A stretch of 64,000 bases of DNA, taken from NCBI RefSeq assembly GCF_018130145.1, contig NZ_JAFCMB010000006.1:62001-126000 (forward strand), given 5' to 3'. The DNA comes from Bradyrhizobium sp. AUGA SZCCT0176. Its GTDB lineage: Bacteria; Pseudomonadota; Alphaproteobacteria; Rhizobiales; Xanthobacteraceae. The position numbers were made by a program, and so were the translations under genes. The notes beneath the pieces were generated by a model, which did not search any database, had not been told where the DNA came from, and saw only the letters and a list, made by a program, of their open reading frames with translations. This document shows, in pieces, positions 26,285 through 35,708 of this stretch. Within the stretch, counting starts at the first letter, position 1; every line of letters starts with the position of its first letter.

Positions 26285-26548
26285 ATGACCGGTGCTGAAA
26301 CCCTCGACGTGGCGCGCGATGCGATCTGGACCATCGTGGTGGTGTCGTCGCCCCTGATGGTGGTCGGTCTCGTGGTCGGCGTCGTGGTGTCGCTGTTCCA
26401 GGCGCTGACGCAGATCCAGGAGCAGACGCTGATCTTCGTGCCGAAGATCCTGGCGATCTTCGTGACACTATTGCTGGCGTTGCCGTTCATGGCGGATTCG
26501 CTGCAGGGCTACATGATGCGGATATCGTCGCGAATCATAGGCGGATGA
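26285..26548 (+). CDS. fliQ: Flagellar export gate protein FliQ
   Basis: 87 residues, two membrane helices (TIVVVSSPLMVVGLVVGVVV and ILAIFVTLLLALPFMADSL) joined by the conserved SLFQALTQIQEQTL loop. Part of the FliPQR export gate. Confidence 0.96.
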   Translation: MTGAETLDVARDAIWTIVVVSSPLMVVGLVVGVVVSLFQALTQIQEQTLIFVPKILAIFVTLLLALPFMADSLQGYMMRISSRIIGG

Positions 26549-26565
26549 TGCACTGTGGTTGAGCC

Positions 26566-27336
26566 ATGCGCATCGATGTCTCGTTCCTGCCGGCCCTTGC
26601 CGCCACCTTCATGCTGGTGTTCGCCCGCGTGGGGGCGATGGTGATGCTGTTGCCGGGATTTGGCGAGAGCAACATCCCGGTCCGGATCAAGCTCGCGATC
26701 GCGCTGTTGTTGACGCTGATCATCCTGCCGCTGCACCGCGCCGCCTATCAGGTCGATTTGACCTCGATGAGCGCGATGGGCGTCCTGATGGTGCACGAGA
26801 TCGTCATCGGCGTGGTGCTCGGCGCCACCGCGCGGGTGACGCTGTCGGCGCTGGCGGTCGCAGGATCGGTGATCGCCCAGCAGCTCGGCCTCGGCTTCGT
26901 CACGGCTGTCGATCCGACCCAGGGCCAGCAGGGCCTTCTGATCGGCAACTTCCTCTCCATCCTCGGCATCACGCTGTTGTTCGCCACCGACACCCATCAC
27001 CTGGTCATTGCAGCGCTCAACGAGAGCTACCGGATCTTCTCGCCGGGCGAGACGATGCCGACCGGCGATGTCGCGGCGCTTGCGACCCGGGCTTTCGCCG
27101 CCGCCTTCAAGATCGGCCTGCAATTGTCGGCGCCGTTTTTGGTGTTCGGCATCGTCTTCAACATGGGGCTCGGCATTCTGGCGCGGCTGATGCCGGCGAT
27201 GCAGGTCTATTTCGTCGGCGTGCCGCTATCGATCCTGATCGGCTTCTTGATCTTCGCCGGCGTCCTCACGGCGATGATGGGCACCTATCTGAACTACTTC
27301 ACCGGCGTCATGCACGAGCTCACACCTCTTAGATAG
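26566..27336 (+). CDS. fliR: Flagellar export gate protein FliR
   Basis: 256 residues with the expected membrane helices and FliR motifs (MVMLLPGFGESNIPVRIKLA, IAQQLGLGFVTAVDPTQGQQ, PFLVFGIVFNMGLGILARLM). Member of the FliPQR gate. It starts 17 bases after fliQ; its TAG is the first base pair of the downstream hairpin repeat. Confidence 0.96.
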   Translation: MRIDVSFLPALAATFMLVFARVGAMVMLLPGFGESNIPVRIKLAIALLLTLIILPLHRAAYQVDLTSMSAMGVLMVHEIVIGVVLGATARVTLSALAVAGSVIAQQLGLGFVTAVDPTQGQQGLLIGNFLSILGITLLFATDTHHLVIAALNESYRIFSPGETMPTGDVAALATRAFAAAFKIGLQLSAPFLVFGIVFNMGLGILARLMPAMQVYFVGVPLSILIGFLIFAGVLTAMMGTYLNYFTGVMHELTPLR

Positions 27337-27409
27337 AGCATGATCCGGAAAAGTGGGCACCGGTTTTCCCTCGCGACAAACGCGAAGCGTTTGCGCGGAG
27401 ATCATGCTC
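27336..27409. repeat. GAGCATGATC inverted repeat
   Basis: GAGCATGATC at 27336-27345 pairs with GATCATGCTC at 27400-27409. Inside are a GGAAAA/TTTTCC stem and a CAAACGC-GAA-GCGTTTG hairpin, giving a three-stem structure between fliR and flhB. I recall this as a recurring rhizobial intergenic unit. Confidence 0.75.
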
Positions 27410-27433
27410 AAATAAAAAAGCCAAGGCACCGCG

Positions 27434-28507
27434 ATGGCCGACGATAGCGACGATAAAACAGAAGACCCTACGCAAAAGCGCCTCGACGACGCGCATGCGA
27501 AGGGCGACGTTGCCAAGAGCCAGGAGGTCAACACCTGGTTCGTGATCGCGGGCGCGACGCTTGTTTTGTCGACCTTCTCGGGCTCGATCGGCGGCGGCAT
27601 CCTGATGCCGCTGCGCAATTTGATCGCCAATGCCGGCACGCTGCGCGCCGACGGCTCGGCGCTGCTGCAGCTCGGCAATACGCTCGGCATTGCCGTGCTG
27701 GCGGCGATCGGCGTGCCGCTGTTGATGCTGATGCTATCGGCCATCGCCGGCAACATGATCCAGCACCGGCTGGTGTGGTCGTCGGAATCGCTCACGCCCA
27801 AATTCAGCAAGGTGTCGCCCGGCGCCGGCTTCAAGCGCATCTTCGGCAAGCAGGCGCTGGCGAATTTCCTCAAGGGCGTGTTCAAGCTGGTCGCGCTCGG
27901 CGCCGTCATGATGGCGGTGCTGTGGCCGGAGCGCCACCGGCTGGAATCGTTCCTGGCCTTCGACCCGACGGCGATCATGGGCGTCACCACCAGTCTGACG
28001 CTGCATCTGATGGGCGCGGTGGTGGCGATGCTGGCCGCCGTGGCGATCGCGGACTACTTCTTCCAGTACCGGCAGTGGTTCGAGCGGCAGAAGATGTCGC
28101 TGCAGGAGATCAAGGACGAGTTCAAACAGTCCGAAGGCGACCCCCACATCAAGGCCAAGATCCGGCAGTTGCGCCAGGCCAACATGAAGAAGCGGATGAT
28201 GACCGATGTGCCCAAGGCCAGCGTGATCATCACCAACCCGACCCACTATTCGGTGGCGCTGTCCTACGACCGCGGCATGTCGGCGCCGGTCTGCGTCGCC
28301 AAGGGCGTCGACAATATCGCGTTCAAGATCAGGGAGATCGCCAAGAAACACGACATTCCGATCGTCGAGAACGTGCCGCTGGCGCGCGCGCTCTATGCCA
28401 CCGTCGATGTCGACGAGGAAATCCCGGTCGAGCACTATCATGCGGTTGCCGAAATCATCGGCTTCGTCATGGGGTTGAAGCGCGACGCTGCCGGCCGGCG
28501 CAACTGA
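27434..28507 (+). CDS. flhB: Flagellar export switch protein FlhB
   Basis: 357 residues: basic cytoplasmic N terminus (DDKTEDPTQKRLDDAHAKGD), four membrane helices, and the cytoplasmic domain with the autocleavage motif NPTH (268-271). Cleavage between Asn and Pro switches substrate from rod/hook to filament type. It follows fliR after the GAGCATGATC repeat, so co-transcription depends on read-through. Confidence 0.97.
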   Translation: MADDSDDKTEDPTQKRLDDAHAKGDVAKSQEVNTWFVIAGATLVLSTFSGSIGGGILMPLRNLIANAGTLRADGSALLQLGNTLGIAVLAAIGVPLLMLMLSAIAGNMIQHRLVWSSESLTPKFSKVSPGAGFKRIFGKQALANFLKGVFKLVALGAVMMAVLWPERHRLESFLAFDPTAIMGVTTSLTLHLMGAVVAMLAAVAIADYFFQYRQWFERQKMSLQEIKDEFKQSEGDPHIKAKIRQLRQANMKKRMMTDVPKASVIITNPTHYSVALSYDRGMSAPVCVAKGVDNIAFKIREIAKKHDIPIVENVPLARALYATVDVDEEIPVEHYHAVAEIIGFVMGLKRDAAGRRN

Positions 28508-28567
28508 CGGATGGGTCGGAAATTGCCTTGAAATGCGTTGGATAAAGCCCTGGACGAAATTTTTTAC

Positions 28568-28611
28568 GTGTTTTCTTCACTCGAACCGGTGCTCATTTCG
28601 CTTGAAACCGC
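28568..28611. repeat. CGAACCGGT-type dispersed repeat, degenerate copy
   Basis: Arms GTGTTTTC and GAAACCGC flank CGAACCGGTGCTCATTTCGC. Two closer copies occur at 33814-33896 and 45898-45941. It lies between flhB and cckA. Confidence 0.6.
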
Positions 28612-28726
28612 TATTGATGCCAATTAGCCGCCTGATGGACTTGCGCTTGCCGGTCCGATTCAGGCACTCAAGGGAGGCGCGCAGATCAGCGCGCCATCCG
28701 ATGCCGACGGGCTTGCGTCCCCTGAT

Positions 28727-31291
28727 ATGACCGCCGAAACCGACAGCCATCCGTCCCCCGAGCCCTTCGCGGCCCATGAGCCGGCGCGGCGTGGCGGCAG
28801 CATCGTGCTGGTGCTGCTGGTGGCCGCCGGCATCGTCGCGATCGCGGTCGTGCTGATGACCATCGGCCGCGCCCAGGCCCAGCCCTATATCCTCGGCGTG
28901 CTGGCGCTGCTGGCCATGGTCGGCCTGTTCAATCTGTTCGCCTTCGCCGCGGGCATCATCCGGTTCACCGACCGCAGCACCGACGATCCGGTGATGGGGC
29001 GGATCGCGGACCATGCCTATGACGGGCTCGCGGTCACCGATTCGCGCGGCCATGTGGTCTATTCCAACGCCGCCTATCTGGCGCTGACGGGGGCCGCGAC
29101 CGCCCAGGAGGTGCGCCCGATCGAGCGCGTCTTCATCGGCAATCCCGATGTGTCGGAGGCGGTGTTCCGCCTGCTCAAGGCGGCGCGCGAGGGCAAGCGG
29201 CAGCAGGAGGAAGTCCGGATCGCAGGGACCGACGGCGCCCATGGCCGCTGGCTGCGGATGCGGGTCCGTCCGCTCGGCGCCAGCAAGCGCGAGGCGAAAT
29301 ATTCGGTGTGGTCGATCGCCGACATCACACGGGATCGCGAGCGCCAGGAGGACGTCTTCAAGGAATTGCAGCACGCGATCGAATATCTCGATCACGCGCC
29401 TTGCGGCTTCTTCTCGGTCAGTCCTTCAGGCGAGGTCGTTTATGTCAACGCGACGCTAGCGGGCTGGCTCGATCACGACCTTGCCGAGATCGGATCGGGC
29501 GGCTTGAAGCTGACCGATATCGTATCGGGCGACGGCGCGTCGCTGCTGACCTCGATCGTGGCGGTGCCGGGCGAAGTCAAAACCGAAGTGCTCGACATCG
29601 ATCTGCGCATGCGCAGCGGCAAGACCATGCCGGTGCGGCTCTTTCACAAGCTGGCGTTCGGCGCCGACGGCGTGCCCGGCGCGTCGCGGACGCTGGTGAT
29701 CAGCCGCGCGCGCGACGAGCATTCCGACCCCGAGCGCGCCGCTGAAGTGCGCTTCATGCGGTTCTTCGACCATACCCCGATGGCGATCGCGACCGTGGAC
29801 CGCGCCGGCGCGGTGGTGCGCGCCAATGCCCGCTTCGCCAAGCTGGCGCAAAGCCTGAGTGCGGATGGTGCCGCCAACAAGTCGATCTTCCGCAGCGTGA
29901 ACGCCCGCGACCGCAGCCTGCTGATAGCGGCGATCAACCAGGCCGCCGAAGGGCAGGGCGACATCGCGCCGGTCGAAGCCATGCTCGACGGCGCCAAGGA
30001 GCGCTGGGCGCAATATTTCGTCACCGCGGTCGAGGAGGACGAGCGCGAAACCGAAGCTGCCATCGTCTACATGCTGGAAACCACCGAGCGGCGCACGCTC
30101 GAGAACCAGATCAACCAGTCGCAGAAGATGGACATGGTCGGCCAACTCGCCGGCGGCATCGCACACGATTTCAACAACGTGCTCTCGGCCATCATGATGG
30201 CCAACGACTTCCTGCTGAACGCGCACAAGCCGACCGACCCGTCGTTCCAGGACATCATGCAGATCAAGCAGAACGCGACCCGGGCGGCGACGCTGGTGCG
30301 GCAACTGCTCGCGTTCTCGCGCCGCCAGACCCTGCGGCCGCAGGTGCTCGACCTCGGCGACGCGCTCTCCGATCTCACCATGCTGCTGCGCCGCCTGATC
30401 GGCGAGAAGGTCAAGCTCGACCTGGTGCACGGCCGCGATCTCTGGCCGGTGAAGGTCGACGTCTCGCAATTCGAACAGGTGATCGTCAATCTCGCCGTCA
30501 ACGCCCGCGACGCGATGGCCGATGGCGGCAAGCTGACGGTCAAGACCAGCAACGTCACGACGGATGAAGCCGCGCTGTTGTCCTACAAGGGCATGCCGGC
30601 GGCGGACTACGTGCGGATCGACGTTGCCGATACCGGCACCGGCATCCCCGCCGAGATCGTCGACAAGATTTTCGAGCCGTTCTTCTCCACCAAAGAGGTC
30701 GGCAAGGGCACCGGCCTCGGGCTCTCGACCGTCTACGGCATCGTCAAGCAGACCGGCGGCTTTGTTTACGTGGATTCGAAAGCGGGGGAGGGCACCACGT
30801 TCCGCATCTTCCTGCCGCGGCACCGTCCGGAACTGGAAGCCGCGCCCGAACCGCAGGTTACCAATGGCGCCGCCAAGGAAGCCGTGGCGGAGCCGCCGAA
30901 GCCGCAGGCCGATCTGACCGGGCAGGGCACCATCCTGCTGGTGGAAGACGAGGACGGCCTGCGCTCGCTCAACGCGCGCGGTCTTCGTTCGCGCGGCTAC
31001 AGCGTGATCGAGGCCGCCAACGGCATTGAGGCGATGGAAGCGCTGGAGGAGAAGAACGGCGCGGTCGATCTCGTCGTCTCCGACGTGGTGATGCCGGAAA
31101 TGGACGGCCCGACGCTGCTCAAGGAAATGCGGCAGCGCAATCCCAACCTCAAGATTATCTTCGTCTCCGGCTATGCCGAAGAGGCCTTCGACAAGAGCCT
31201 GCCGGAAAACGAGCAGTTCGCCTTCCTCGCCAAGCCCTTCGCGCTGAGCGCGCTGGTCGCGAAGGTGAAGGAAACGATGACGGCGTCGTAA
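28727..31291 (+). CDS. cckA: Cell-cycle hybrid histidine kinase CckA
   Basis: 854 residues: two N-terminal membrane helices (about 25-75), three PAS-like regions (about 95-460), a HisKA domain with QLAGGIAHDFNNVLSAIMMA (phospho-acceptor His480), a HATPase domain with DTGTGIPAEIVDKIFEPFF and GKGTGLGLSTVYGIV, and a C-terminal receiver with VVSDVVMPEMDGP (Asp786). This is the CckA layout. CckA passes phosphate through ChpT to CtrA and CpdR and so times flagellar and division genes; CtrA-type boxes occur before flgB and the TPR gene in this window. About 220 bases separate it from flhB, so it probably has its own promoter. Confidence 0.93.
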   Translation: MTAETDSHPSPEPFAAHEPARRGGSIVLVLLVAAGIVAIAVVLMTIGRAQAQPYILGVLALLAMVGLFNLFAFAAGIIRFTDRSTDDPVMGRIADHAYDGLAVTDSRGHVVYSNAAYLALTGAATAQEVRPIERVFIGNPDVSEAVFRLLKAAREGKRQQEEVRIAGTDGAHGRWLRMRVRPLGASKREAKYSVWSIADITRDRERQEDVFKELQHAIEYLDHAPCGFFSVSPSGEVVYVNATLAGWLDHDLAEIGSGGLKLTDIVSGDGASLLTSIVAVPGEVKTEVLDIDLRMRSGKTMPVRLFHKLAFGADGVPGASRTLVISRARDEHSDPERAAEVRFMRFFDHTPMAIATVDRAGAVVRANARFAKLAQSLSADGAANKSIFRSVNARDRSLLIAAINQAAEGQGDIAPVEAMLDGAKERWAQYFVTAVEEDERETEAAIVYMLETTERRTLENQINQSQKMDMVGQLAGGIAHDFNNVLSAIMMANDFLLNAHKPTDPSFQDIMQIKQNATRAATLVRQLLAFSRRQTLRPQVLDLGDALSDLTMLLRRLIGEKVKLDLVHGRDLWPVKVDVSQFEQVIVNLAVNARDAMADGGKLTVKTSNVTTDEAALLSYKGMPAADYVRIDVADTGTGIPAEIVDKIFEPFFSTKEVGKGTGLGLSTVYGIVKQTGGFVYVDSKAGEGTTFRIFLPRHRPELEAAPEPQVTNGAAKEAVAEPPKPQADLTGQGTILLVEDEDGLRSLNARGLRSRGYSVIEAANGIEAMEALEEKNGAVDLVVSDVVMPEMDGPTLLKEMRQRNPNLKIIFVSGYAEEAFDKSLPENEQFAFLAKPFALSALVAKVKETMTAS

Positions 31292-31455
31292 GGCCTTTCG
31301 GTCTTCGGTCCGGATTTCAGGATTTGTTGCGAGGCGGGAACGGCCCTTGTTCCCGACGCTTGGGCCGGAAAACCCGCGCGACCATACATTTGCCGTTCTG
31401 AACGGGGTTAAGGTGTCCGCATACGGCACCGACGCTGCTCACGAAGGCATGTTGC

Positions 31456-32574
31456 ATGACCGATCCTGCCACGGTTCCCGAGGCGGCTGACGCCGCGGAA
31501 ACAGCGTATTTTCTGCGCCGTTTCGCCGACATGATGTCCAACGGGCAAAACGCCGAAAATCTGCTGCGGGCGGCCGATCTGATCGACGGCCTGATGGCGC
31601 GCGTTTCCGGCTCCTTCGATGAGGAACAGCTGTGGCGATACAAGTACGAAACCGTGAGCCACCAGAATGACGAGCTGGAAACCGAATGCGAAAGCCTTCG
31701 GCATGACGTCGAGCGGCATGTAAAGCTTTCCAGTTTCATCATCACCGAGCGCGATACGCTCAAGACGACGCTGCAGGGGCGGGAGGCGGAGCTGCTCGAG
31801 CTCGGCGACACGTTGAAGCGAGCGCAGGAAACCTTGGAGGGTGCACAGGAGGAGGCCGCGACGAAATCGCAGGCGCATGAATCCGCCCTGGCCGAGCTTG
31901 GTACGAGCTTCGATCAGGAGCGTGTCGCGCTGAAGGCAAGCCTGGATGCGAGCATCAAGCAAATCGAGCAGCAGCGCAGCGAGCATCTGCGCGAGCGCGA
32001 CGAGCTCTCGGCAAAGCTGTCGCAGAGCGAGGCCGTCATGGCCGAGTTCAGGCTTGCCTTTGATCGTGAACGTGACGATTGGCAATCCAGGCTGCGAGCA
32101 CGCGAGGACGAGCTTGCGACGATCCGCGTCGCGACCGCGAACGAACACGAGGAGCTGCAGCAGAGGATCGAGGTGCTCGAGGCCAAGCGGGAGGAGCTTC
32201 GGTCGGCCTTTGACCGGATCAGCCAGCTCGGCGTTGCGGCCGCCGACCCGCGCGCGGAAGCCCAAGGCGGCTTGCCTCCGGTTCAACCGCCGGACCGGGA
32301 TTCAGCGCCCGGAGAAAACAGCGCGGTCGTGCCGAAAGAGACCCTGCGCCAGGCGCGGGCGCAATTCGAATTTCTGGCCAAGGAATGTGTTCGCCGCGGC
32401 GATGTCGCAACCCAGGCCATGTGCGAGCTCGGGGCCCACACCATGGATCAGGCCCTCGTGGCCGAGGAAACATCGCATCCATCGCCGGTCGGTGAGGTGG
32501 CGTTAAGCATCCTCGGGCCGGTCCTTGCACCCGTCCTTCGACCCGTCGCGGCCGATCCCCATCCGACTCGCTAG
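31456..32574 (+). CDS. Coiled-coil hypothetical protein
   Basis: 372 residues, no signal or membrane segment. Residues about 60-265 form a long, charged coiled coil (YKYETVSHQNDELETECESL, HLRERDELSAKLSQSEAVMA). The N-terminal 60 residues (FLRRFADMMSNGQNAENLLR) and C-terminal 80 (TLRQARAQFEFLAKECVRRG) are helical and may be binding modules. No family recognised. It stands alone between cckA and the Tim44-like gene. Confidence 0.7.
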   Translation: MTDPATVPEAADAAETAYFLRRFADMMSNGQNAENLLRAADLIDGLMARVSGSFDEEQLWRYKYETVSHQNDELETECESLRHDVERHVKLSSFIITERDTLKTTLQGREAELLELGDTLKRAQETLEGAQEEAATKSQAHESALAELGTSFDQERVALKASLDASIKQIEQQRSEHLRERDELSAKLSQSEAVMAEFRLAFDRERDDWQSRLRAREDELATIRVATANEHEELQQRIEVLEAKREELRSAFDRISQLGVAAADPRAEAQGGLPPVQPPDRDSAPGENSAVVPKETLRQARAQFEFLAKECVRRGDVATQAMCELGAHTMDQALVAEETSHPSPVGEVALSILGPVLAPVLRPVAADPHPTR

Positions 32575-32746
32575 GTCAGCGCGGAAAGCTTCTGAGTTCC
32601 AACGGGTTCAATCGTACAACCGGCCTAATCGTCACATCCCCGCGACTGAGGGCCGCAGCGCTTGTTCCCGTTTACGGCTTCACTTTTAAGCAGCTCTGAC
32701 CATCTTAGGGGCTGCTTCCCCATGCCGGGGAATTGAGGAAACAGAT

Positions 32747-33730
32747 ATGAATTTCTCGCAACGCACGCGCGGAATTGTCCGGGCCTTCGCCATCGTCCTG
32801 TCGCTGGCGGTTCCCGCCGCGATGGCCATCACGGCGGCTGACGCCCGGGTGGGCGGCGGCAACAGTTCCGGTTCGCGGGGATCGAAGACCTATTCGGCTC
32901 CGCCCAGCACCACCACGGCGCCCAACGCGGCGCAGCCCATGAACCGTACCTTCAGCCAGCCGGGCGCACCGGCGGCCGCTGGAGCCGCCGCAGGGGCAGC
33001 CAAGGGTGGCTTCTTCAGCCGGCCCGGTATGGGCATGATGATGGGCGGTCTCGCCGCAGGCTTCCTCGGCGCCGGCTTGTTCGGCATGCTGTCCGGTGGT
33101 GGGTTGGCCGGCGGCCTCGGCGGAATAATGTCGATCATCGGCCTGGTGCTGCAGATCGGCTTGATCCTGATCGTGGTCAAGCTGGCGATGTCGTGGTGGC
33201 AGCGCCGCCACACGCCGGCGAACGCTTATGCCAATTCCGGTGCCGGACCTGCCGCGGGTTCAGCCCCGCCGCAGACCGGCTTCGGCTCCGGAATGGGCTT
33301 TGGTCTGGGATCGAGCGCCCCCGCACCGCTCGAGATCGGGCCTACCGACTACGAGGCGTTCGAACGGCTGCTTGGCGAAGTCCAGGCCGCATGGTCGAAC
33401 GAGGACGTCGCGAAACTGCATACGCTCGCAACGCCCGAGATGGTGTCGTACTTCACCAAGGACCTCGAGCAGAACAAGGCCAACAACGACGTCAACAAGA
33501 CCTCCGACGTCAAGCTGCTGCAGGGCGACCTCGCAGAAGCCTGGCGCGAAGGCCAAACCGATTATGCGAGCGTCGCGATGCGCTTCTCGCTGGTCGACAA
33601 GACCTTGGAGCGCGGCACCAACCGTCTGGTCTCGGGCAGCGAGACCCCGATCGAGGCGACGGAAGTCTGGACCTTTGCCCGGCAATCCGGCGGACAATGG
33701 GAACTCTCGGCGATCCAGCAGACCAACTGA
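32747..33730 (+). CDS. Tim44-like domain protein
   Basis: 327 residues. An N-terminal signal or anchor (IVRAFAIVLSLAVPAAMAIT) is followed by a Gly/Ser/Ala-rich region, a glycine-rich membrane pair around 95-147 (MGGLAAGFLGAGLFGMLSGG; IGLVLQIGLILIVVKLAMSW), and a C-terminal Tim44/NTF2-like domain (DYEAFERLLGEVQAAWSNED to VWTFARQSGGQWELSAIQQT). Bacterial Tim44-like proteins are inner-membrane proteins of uncertain role. An intrinsic terminator follows. Confidence 0.88.
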   Translation: MNFSQRTRGIVRAFAIVLSLAVPAAMAITAADARVGGGNSSGSRGSKTYSAPPSTTTAPNAAQPMNRTFSQPGAPAAAGAAAGAAKGGFFSRPGMGMMMGGLAAGFLGAGLFGMLSGGGLAGGLGGIMSIIGLVLQIGLILIVVKLAMSWWQRRHTPANAYANSGAGPAAGSAPPQTGFGSGMGFGLGSSAPAPLEIGPTDYEAFERLLGEVQAAWSNEDVAKLHTLATPEMVSYFTKDLEQNKANNDVNKTSDVKLLQGDLAEAWREGQTDYASVAMRFSLVDKTLERGTNRLVSGSETPIEATEVWTFARQSGGQWELSAIQQTN

Positions 33731-33755
33731 TCTTCTGCTAAACGCTAAAACATAC

Positions 33756-33787
33756 AAGGCGCCGCGGTTAATTCCGCGGCGCCTTTT
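33756..33787 (+). terminator. Rho-independent terminator after the Tim44-like gene
   Basis: Stem GGCGCCGCGG (33758-33767) and CCGCGGCGCC (33774-33783) with a TTAATT loop is followed by TTTT. It lies 25 bases after the stop codon. Confidence 0.9.
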
Positions 33788-33813
33788 GCTTTGCCGCCGA
33801 TTCTTATTTTGAC

Positions 33814-33896
33814 GCGTTTTCTACCGCAGATAAGTTTACGCAATCTGCGCAAACTTGATTGCTATGCGAACCGGTATCCACTTCGCTCGAAAACGC
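33814..33896. repeat. CGAACCGGT-type dispersed repeat with extra insert
   Basis: Terminal arms GCGTTTTC (33814-33821) and GAAAACGC (33889-33896) match those of the copy at 45898-45941, as does GCGAACCGGTATCCACTTCG inside. This copy carries roughly 40 extra bases just after the left arm. Confidence 0.7.
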
Positions 33897-33967
33897 TATG
33901 CCTCCGGAATAATGATCGCCGCGGCGTGTTTTTGACGACGTACCAACAAGAAAAAAGGGAGGCTTCG

Positions 33968-34648
33968 ATGAACCTCGTTTCCAGGATGATCTCACCGGCC
34001 GCTTTCGTCCTCGCGGCGATCTCGCTTCTCGCCGCAGCGCCGGCGCAGGCGCAATCGGCCGACACCAGCTTCTTCGTGACCAGCAACGGCATCGGCAATG
34101 GCGGCAATCTCGGCGGCCTCGCCGGGGCCGATAATCAATGCCAGACGCTGGCGCAGGCTGCCGGCGCGGGCGGTAAGACCTGGCGCGCCTATCTCTCGAC
34201 CCAGGCCGCCGACGGCAAGCCCGCCGTCAATGCGCGCGACCGCATCGGCAACGGACCATGGAAGAATTCCAAGGGTGCGGTGGTCGCCAAGGACGTCGCC
34301 GAACTGCACGGCAGCAACGGTCTCACCAAACAGACCGCGCTCAGCGAGAAGGGCGATGTCATCAATGGCCGCGGCGATACGCCGAACCGGCATGACGTGC
34401 TGACGGGCTCGCAGCCGGACGGAACGGCCTTTGCAGCCGGCGAGGACCGCACCTGCAAGAACTGGACGAGCAGCACGCAGGGGGCGGCGTTGGTCGGGCA
34501 CATCGACCGTGTCGGCCTGCGAGACGACGACGCCTCGAAGTCCTGGAATTCGTCGCATCCGTCGCGCGGACCGGATGGCGGCTGTTCGCAGAACGATCTG
34601 AAGAGCACCGGCGGCGACGGCCTGATGTATTGCTTCGCGGTGAACTGA
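33968..34648 (+). CDS. Exported lectin-like protein
   Basis: 226 residues from the ATG at 33968, preceded by GGGAGG. Signal peptide cleaved near AQA|QSADT. The mature protein shows NQCQTLAQAAGAGGKTWRAY, NARDRIGNGPWKNSKGAVVA and a terminal GGDGLMYCFAVN, with four cysteines (in QCQT, RTCKN, GGCSQ, MYCF). This resembles the endostatin/C-type-lectin-like DUF1554 domain. It is probably a secreted or periplasmic binding protein; the ligand is unknown. A palindromic repeat starts four bases after its stop codon. Confidence 0.7.
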   Translation: MNLVSRMISPAAFVLAAISLLAAAPAQAQSADTSFFVTSNGIGNGGNLGGLAGADNQCQTLAQAAGAGGKTWRAYLSTQAADGKPAVNARDRIGNGPWKNSKGAVVAKDVAELHGSNGLTKQTALSEKGDVINGRGDTPNRHDVLTGSQPDGTAFAAGEDRTCKNWTSSTQGAALVGHIDRVGLRDDDASKSWNSSHPSRGPDGGCSQNDLKSTGGDGLMYCFAVN

Positions 34649-34651
34649 CGA

Positions 34652-34778
34652 CGTCATTCCGGAATGGTGCGTTAGCACCATATCGCAGATGCGCAATTGC
34701 GCATCGGGGAATCTCGAGATTCCCCGATGTGCAATTGCACATCTGAGGTTCGATGCTTCGCATCGCCCCGGAATGACG
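34652..34778. repeat. Palindromic intergenic element, CGTCATTCC subtype, full copy
   Basis: Outer arms CGTCATTCCGG and CCCCGGAATGACG enclose five hairpins: GGTGCGTTAGCACC, GATGCGCAATTGCGCATC, GGGGAATCTCGAGATTCCCC, GATGTGCAATTGCACATC and GATGCTTCGCATC. The right arm overlaps the start codon of the following amidohydrolase gene. Confidence 0.85.
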
Positions 34779-35606
34779 GGGGAGGGTTCGCAGGTTCACA
34801 TCTGGTCGCAAACCGTGACGCCGACGTCGGGGCTGCATCGCAAGGTCGCGAAGTTCGCGGCCGAGGAAGTCCTGGCCGAGATGGACGAGGCAGGTGTGGA
34901 TGCCGCGCTGATCCATCCGCCAGCCGGCTGGGATCCCGATTCCAATGCGCTGGCGATCGAGGCGGTCCGGAATTATCCGGACCGCTTTGCCATCATGGGC
35001 AATTTTGCCCTCGAAGATCCTGACGACCGCAAGCTGATCCATGGCTGGCGCAAGCAGTCCGGCATGATGGGGCTGCGCTGGCCGCTGCTGCTGGAAGAGC
35101 ACCAGAAGTGGCTCTACGACGGCTCGCTCGACTGGCTGTGGCCCGCGGCCGAGCAGGAGGGGCTGCCGCTGGCGATGATGGGCGGACTGTTCCTGCCGAA
35201 ATTTCGCGAGATCGCCGAACGGCATCCCGGCCTGAAGATGATCCTGGATCATTGCGGCCTGAACCGGCACGGGCGCGATGCCGCGGCGTTCGTCCATCTC
35301 GATGAGCTGCTCGCGCCGGCGCAATTGCCGAACGTCGCGGTCAAGGCGACCGGTGCGCCGCATTATTCGACCGAGTACTATCCGTTCCGCAACATCCATG
35401 ACGGGCTGCATCGTATCTTCGATGCCTATGGGCCGAAGCGGATGTTTTGGGGCACCGACATCACGCGGATGCCCTGCAGCTACCGGCAATGCGTCACGTT
35501 CTTCACCGAGGAGCTGCCGTGGCTGAAGGGCGCCGATCTGGAAGACGTGATGGGCCGCGCGCTCTGCGACTGGATCGGCTGGGACTATGCAAGCGTGCGC
35601 GGGTAG
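34773..35606 (+). CDS. Amidohydrolase family protein with repeat-derived start
   Basis: 277 residues of the PF04909 amidohydrolase type: SQVHIW near the N terminus (metal-binding His), LAEMDEAGVDAALIHPP, MGLRWPL, LDHCGL (His) and FWGTDITRMP (catalytic Asp). Family members usually begin MIIDSQVHIW; here the first residues are MTGEGSQVHIW and the ATG lies in the right arm of the palindromic repeat. The frame stays open through the repeat to 34689, so an even longer translation is possible. The segment after SQVHIW also looks shortened. The gene may be active with a replaced start or may be a degraded copy. Confidence 0.75.
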   Translation: MTGEGSQVHIWSQTVTPTSGLHRKVAKFAAEEVLAEMDEAGVDAALIHPPAGWDPDSNALAIEAVRNYPDRFAIMGNFALEDPDDRKLIHGWRKQSGMMGLRWPLLLEEHQKWLYDGSLDWLWPAAEQEGLPLAMMGGLFLPKFREIAERHPGLKMILDHCGLNRHGRDAAAFVHLDELLAPAQLPNVAVKATGAPHYSTEYYPFRNIHDGLHRIFDAYGPKRMFWGTDITRMPCSYRQCVTFFTEELPWLKGADLEDVMGRALCDWIGWDYASVRG

Positions 35607-35708
35607 CGGCGTGGTCTCGTGAAGCCAATGAAGCAAACGTAAACCAGCGCTGATCGGAAAGGACTGCCCCTTTAGGCGTCAGTCACCTTTCAACCCTAAG
35701 CTTTGTGA

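Noticed and set aside
29456..31429. Long minus-strand open frame opposite cckA
   Set aside because: CckA has all kinase and receiver motifs; the antisense translation has none.
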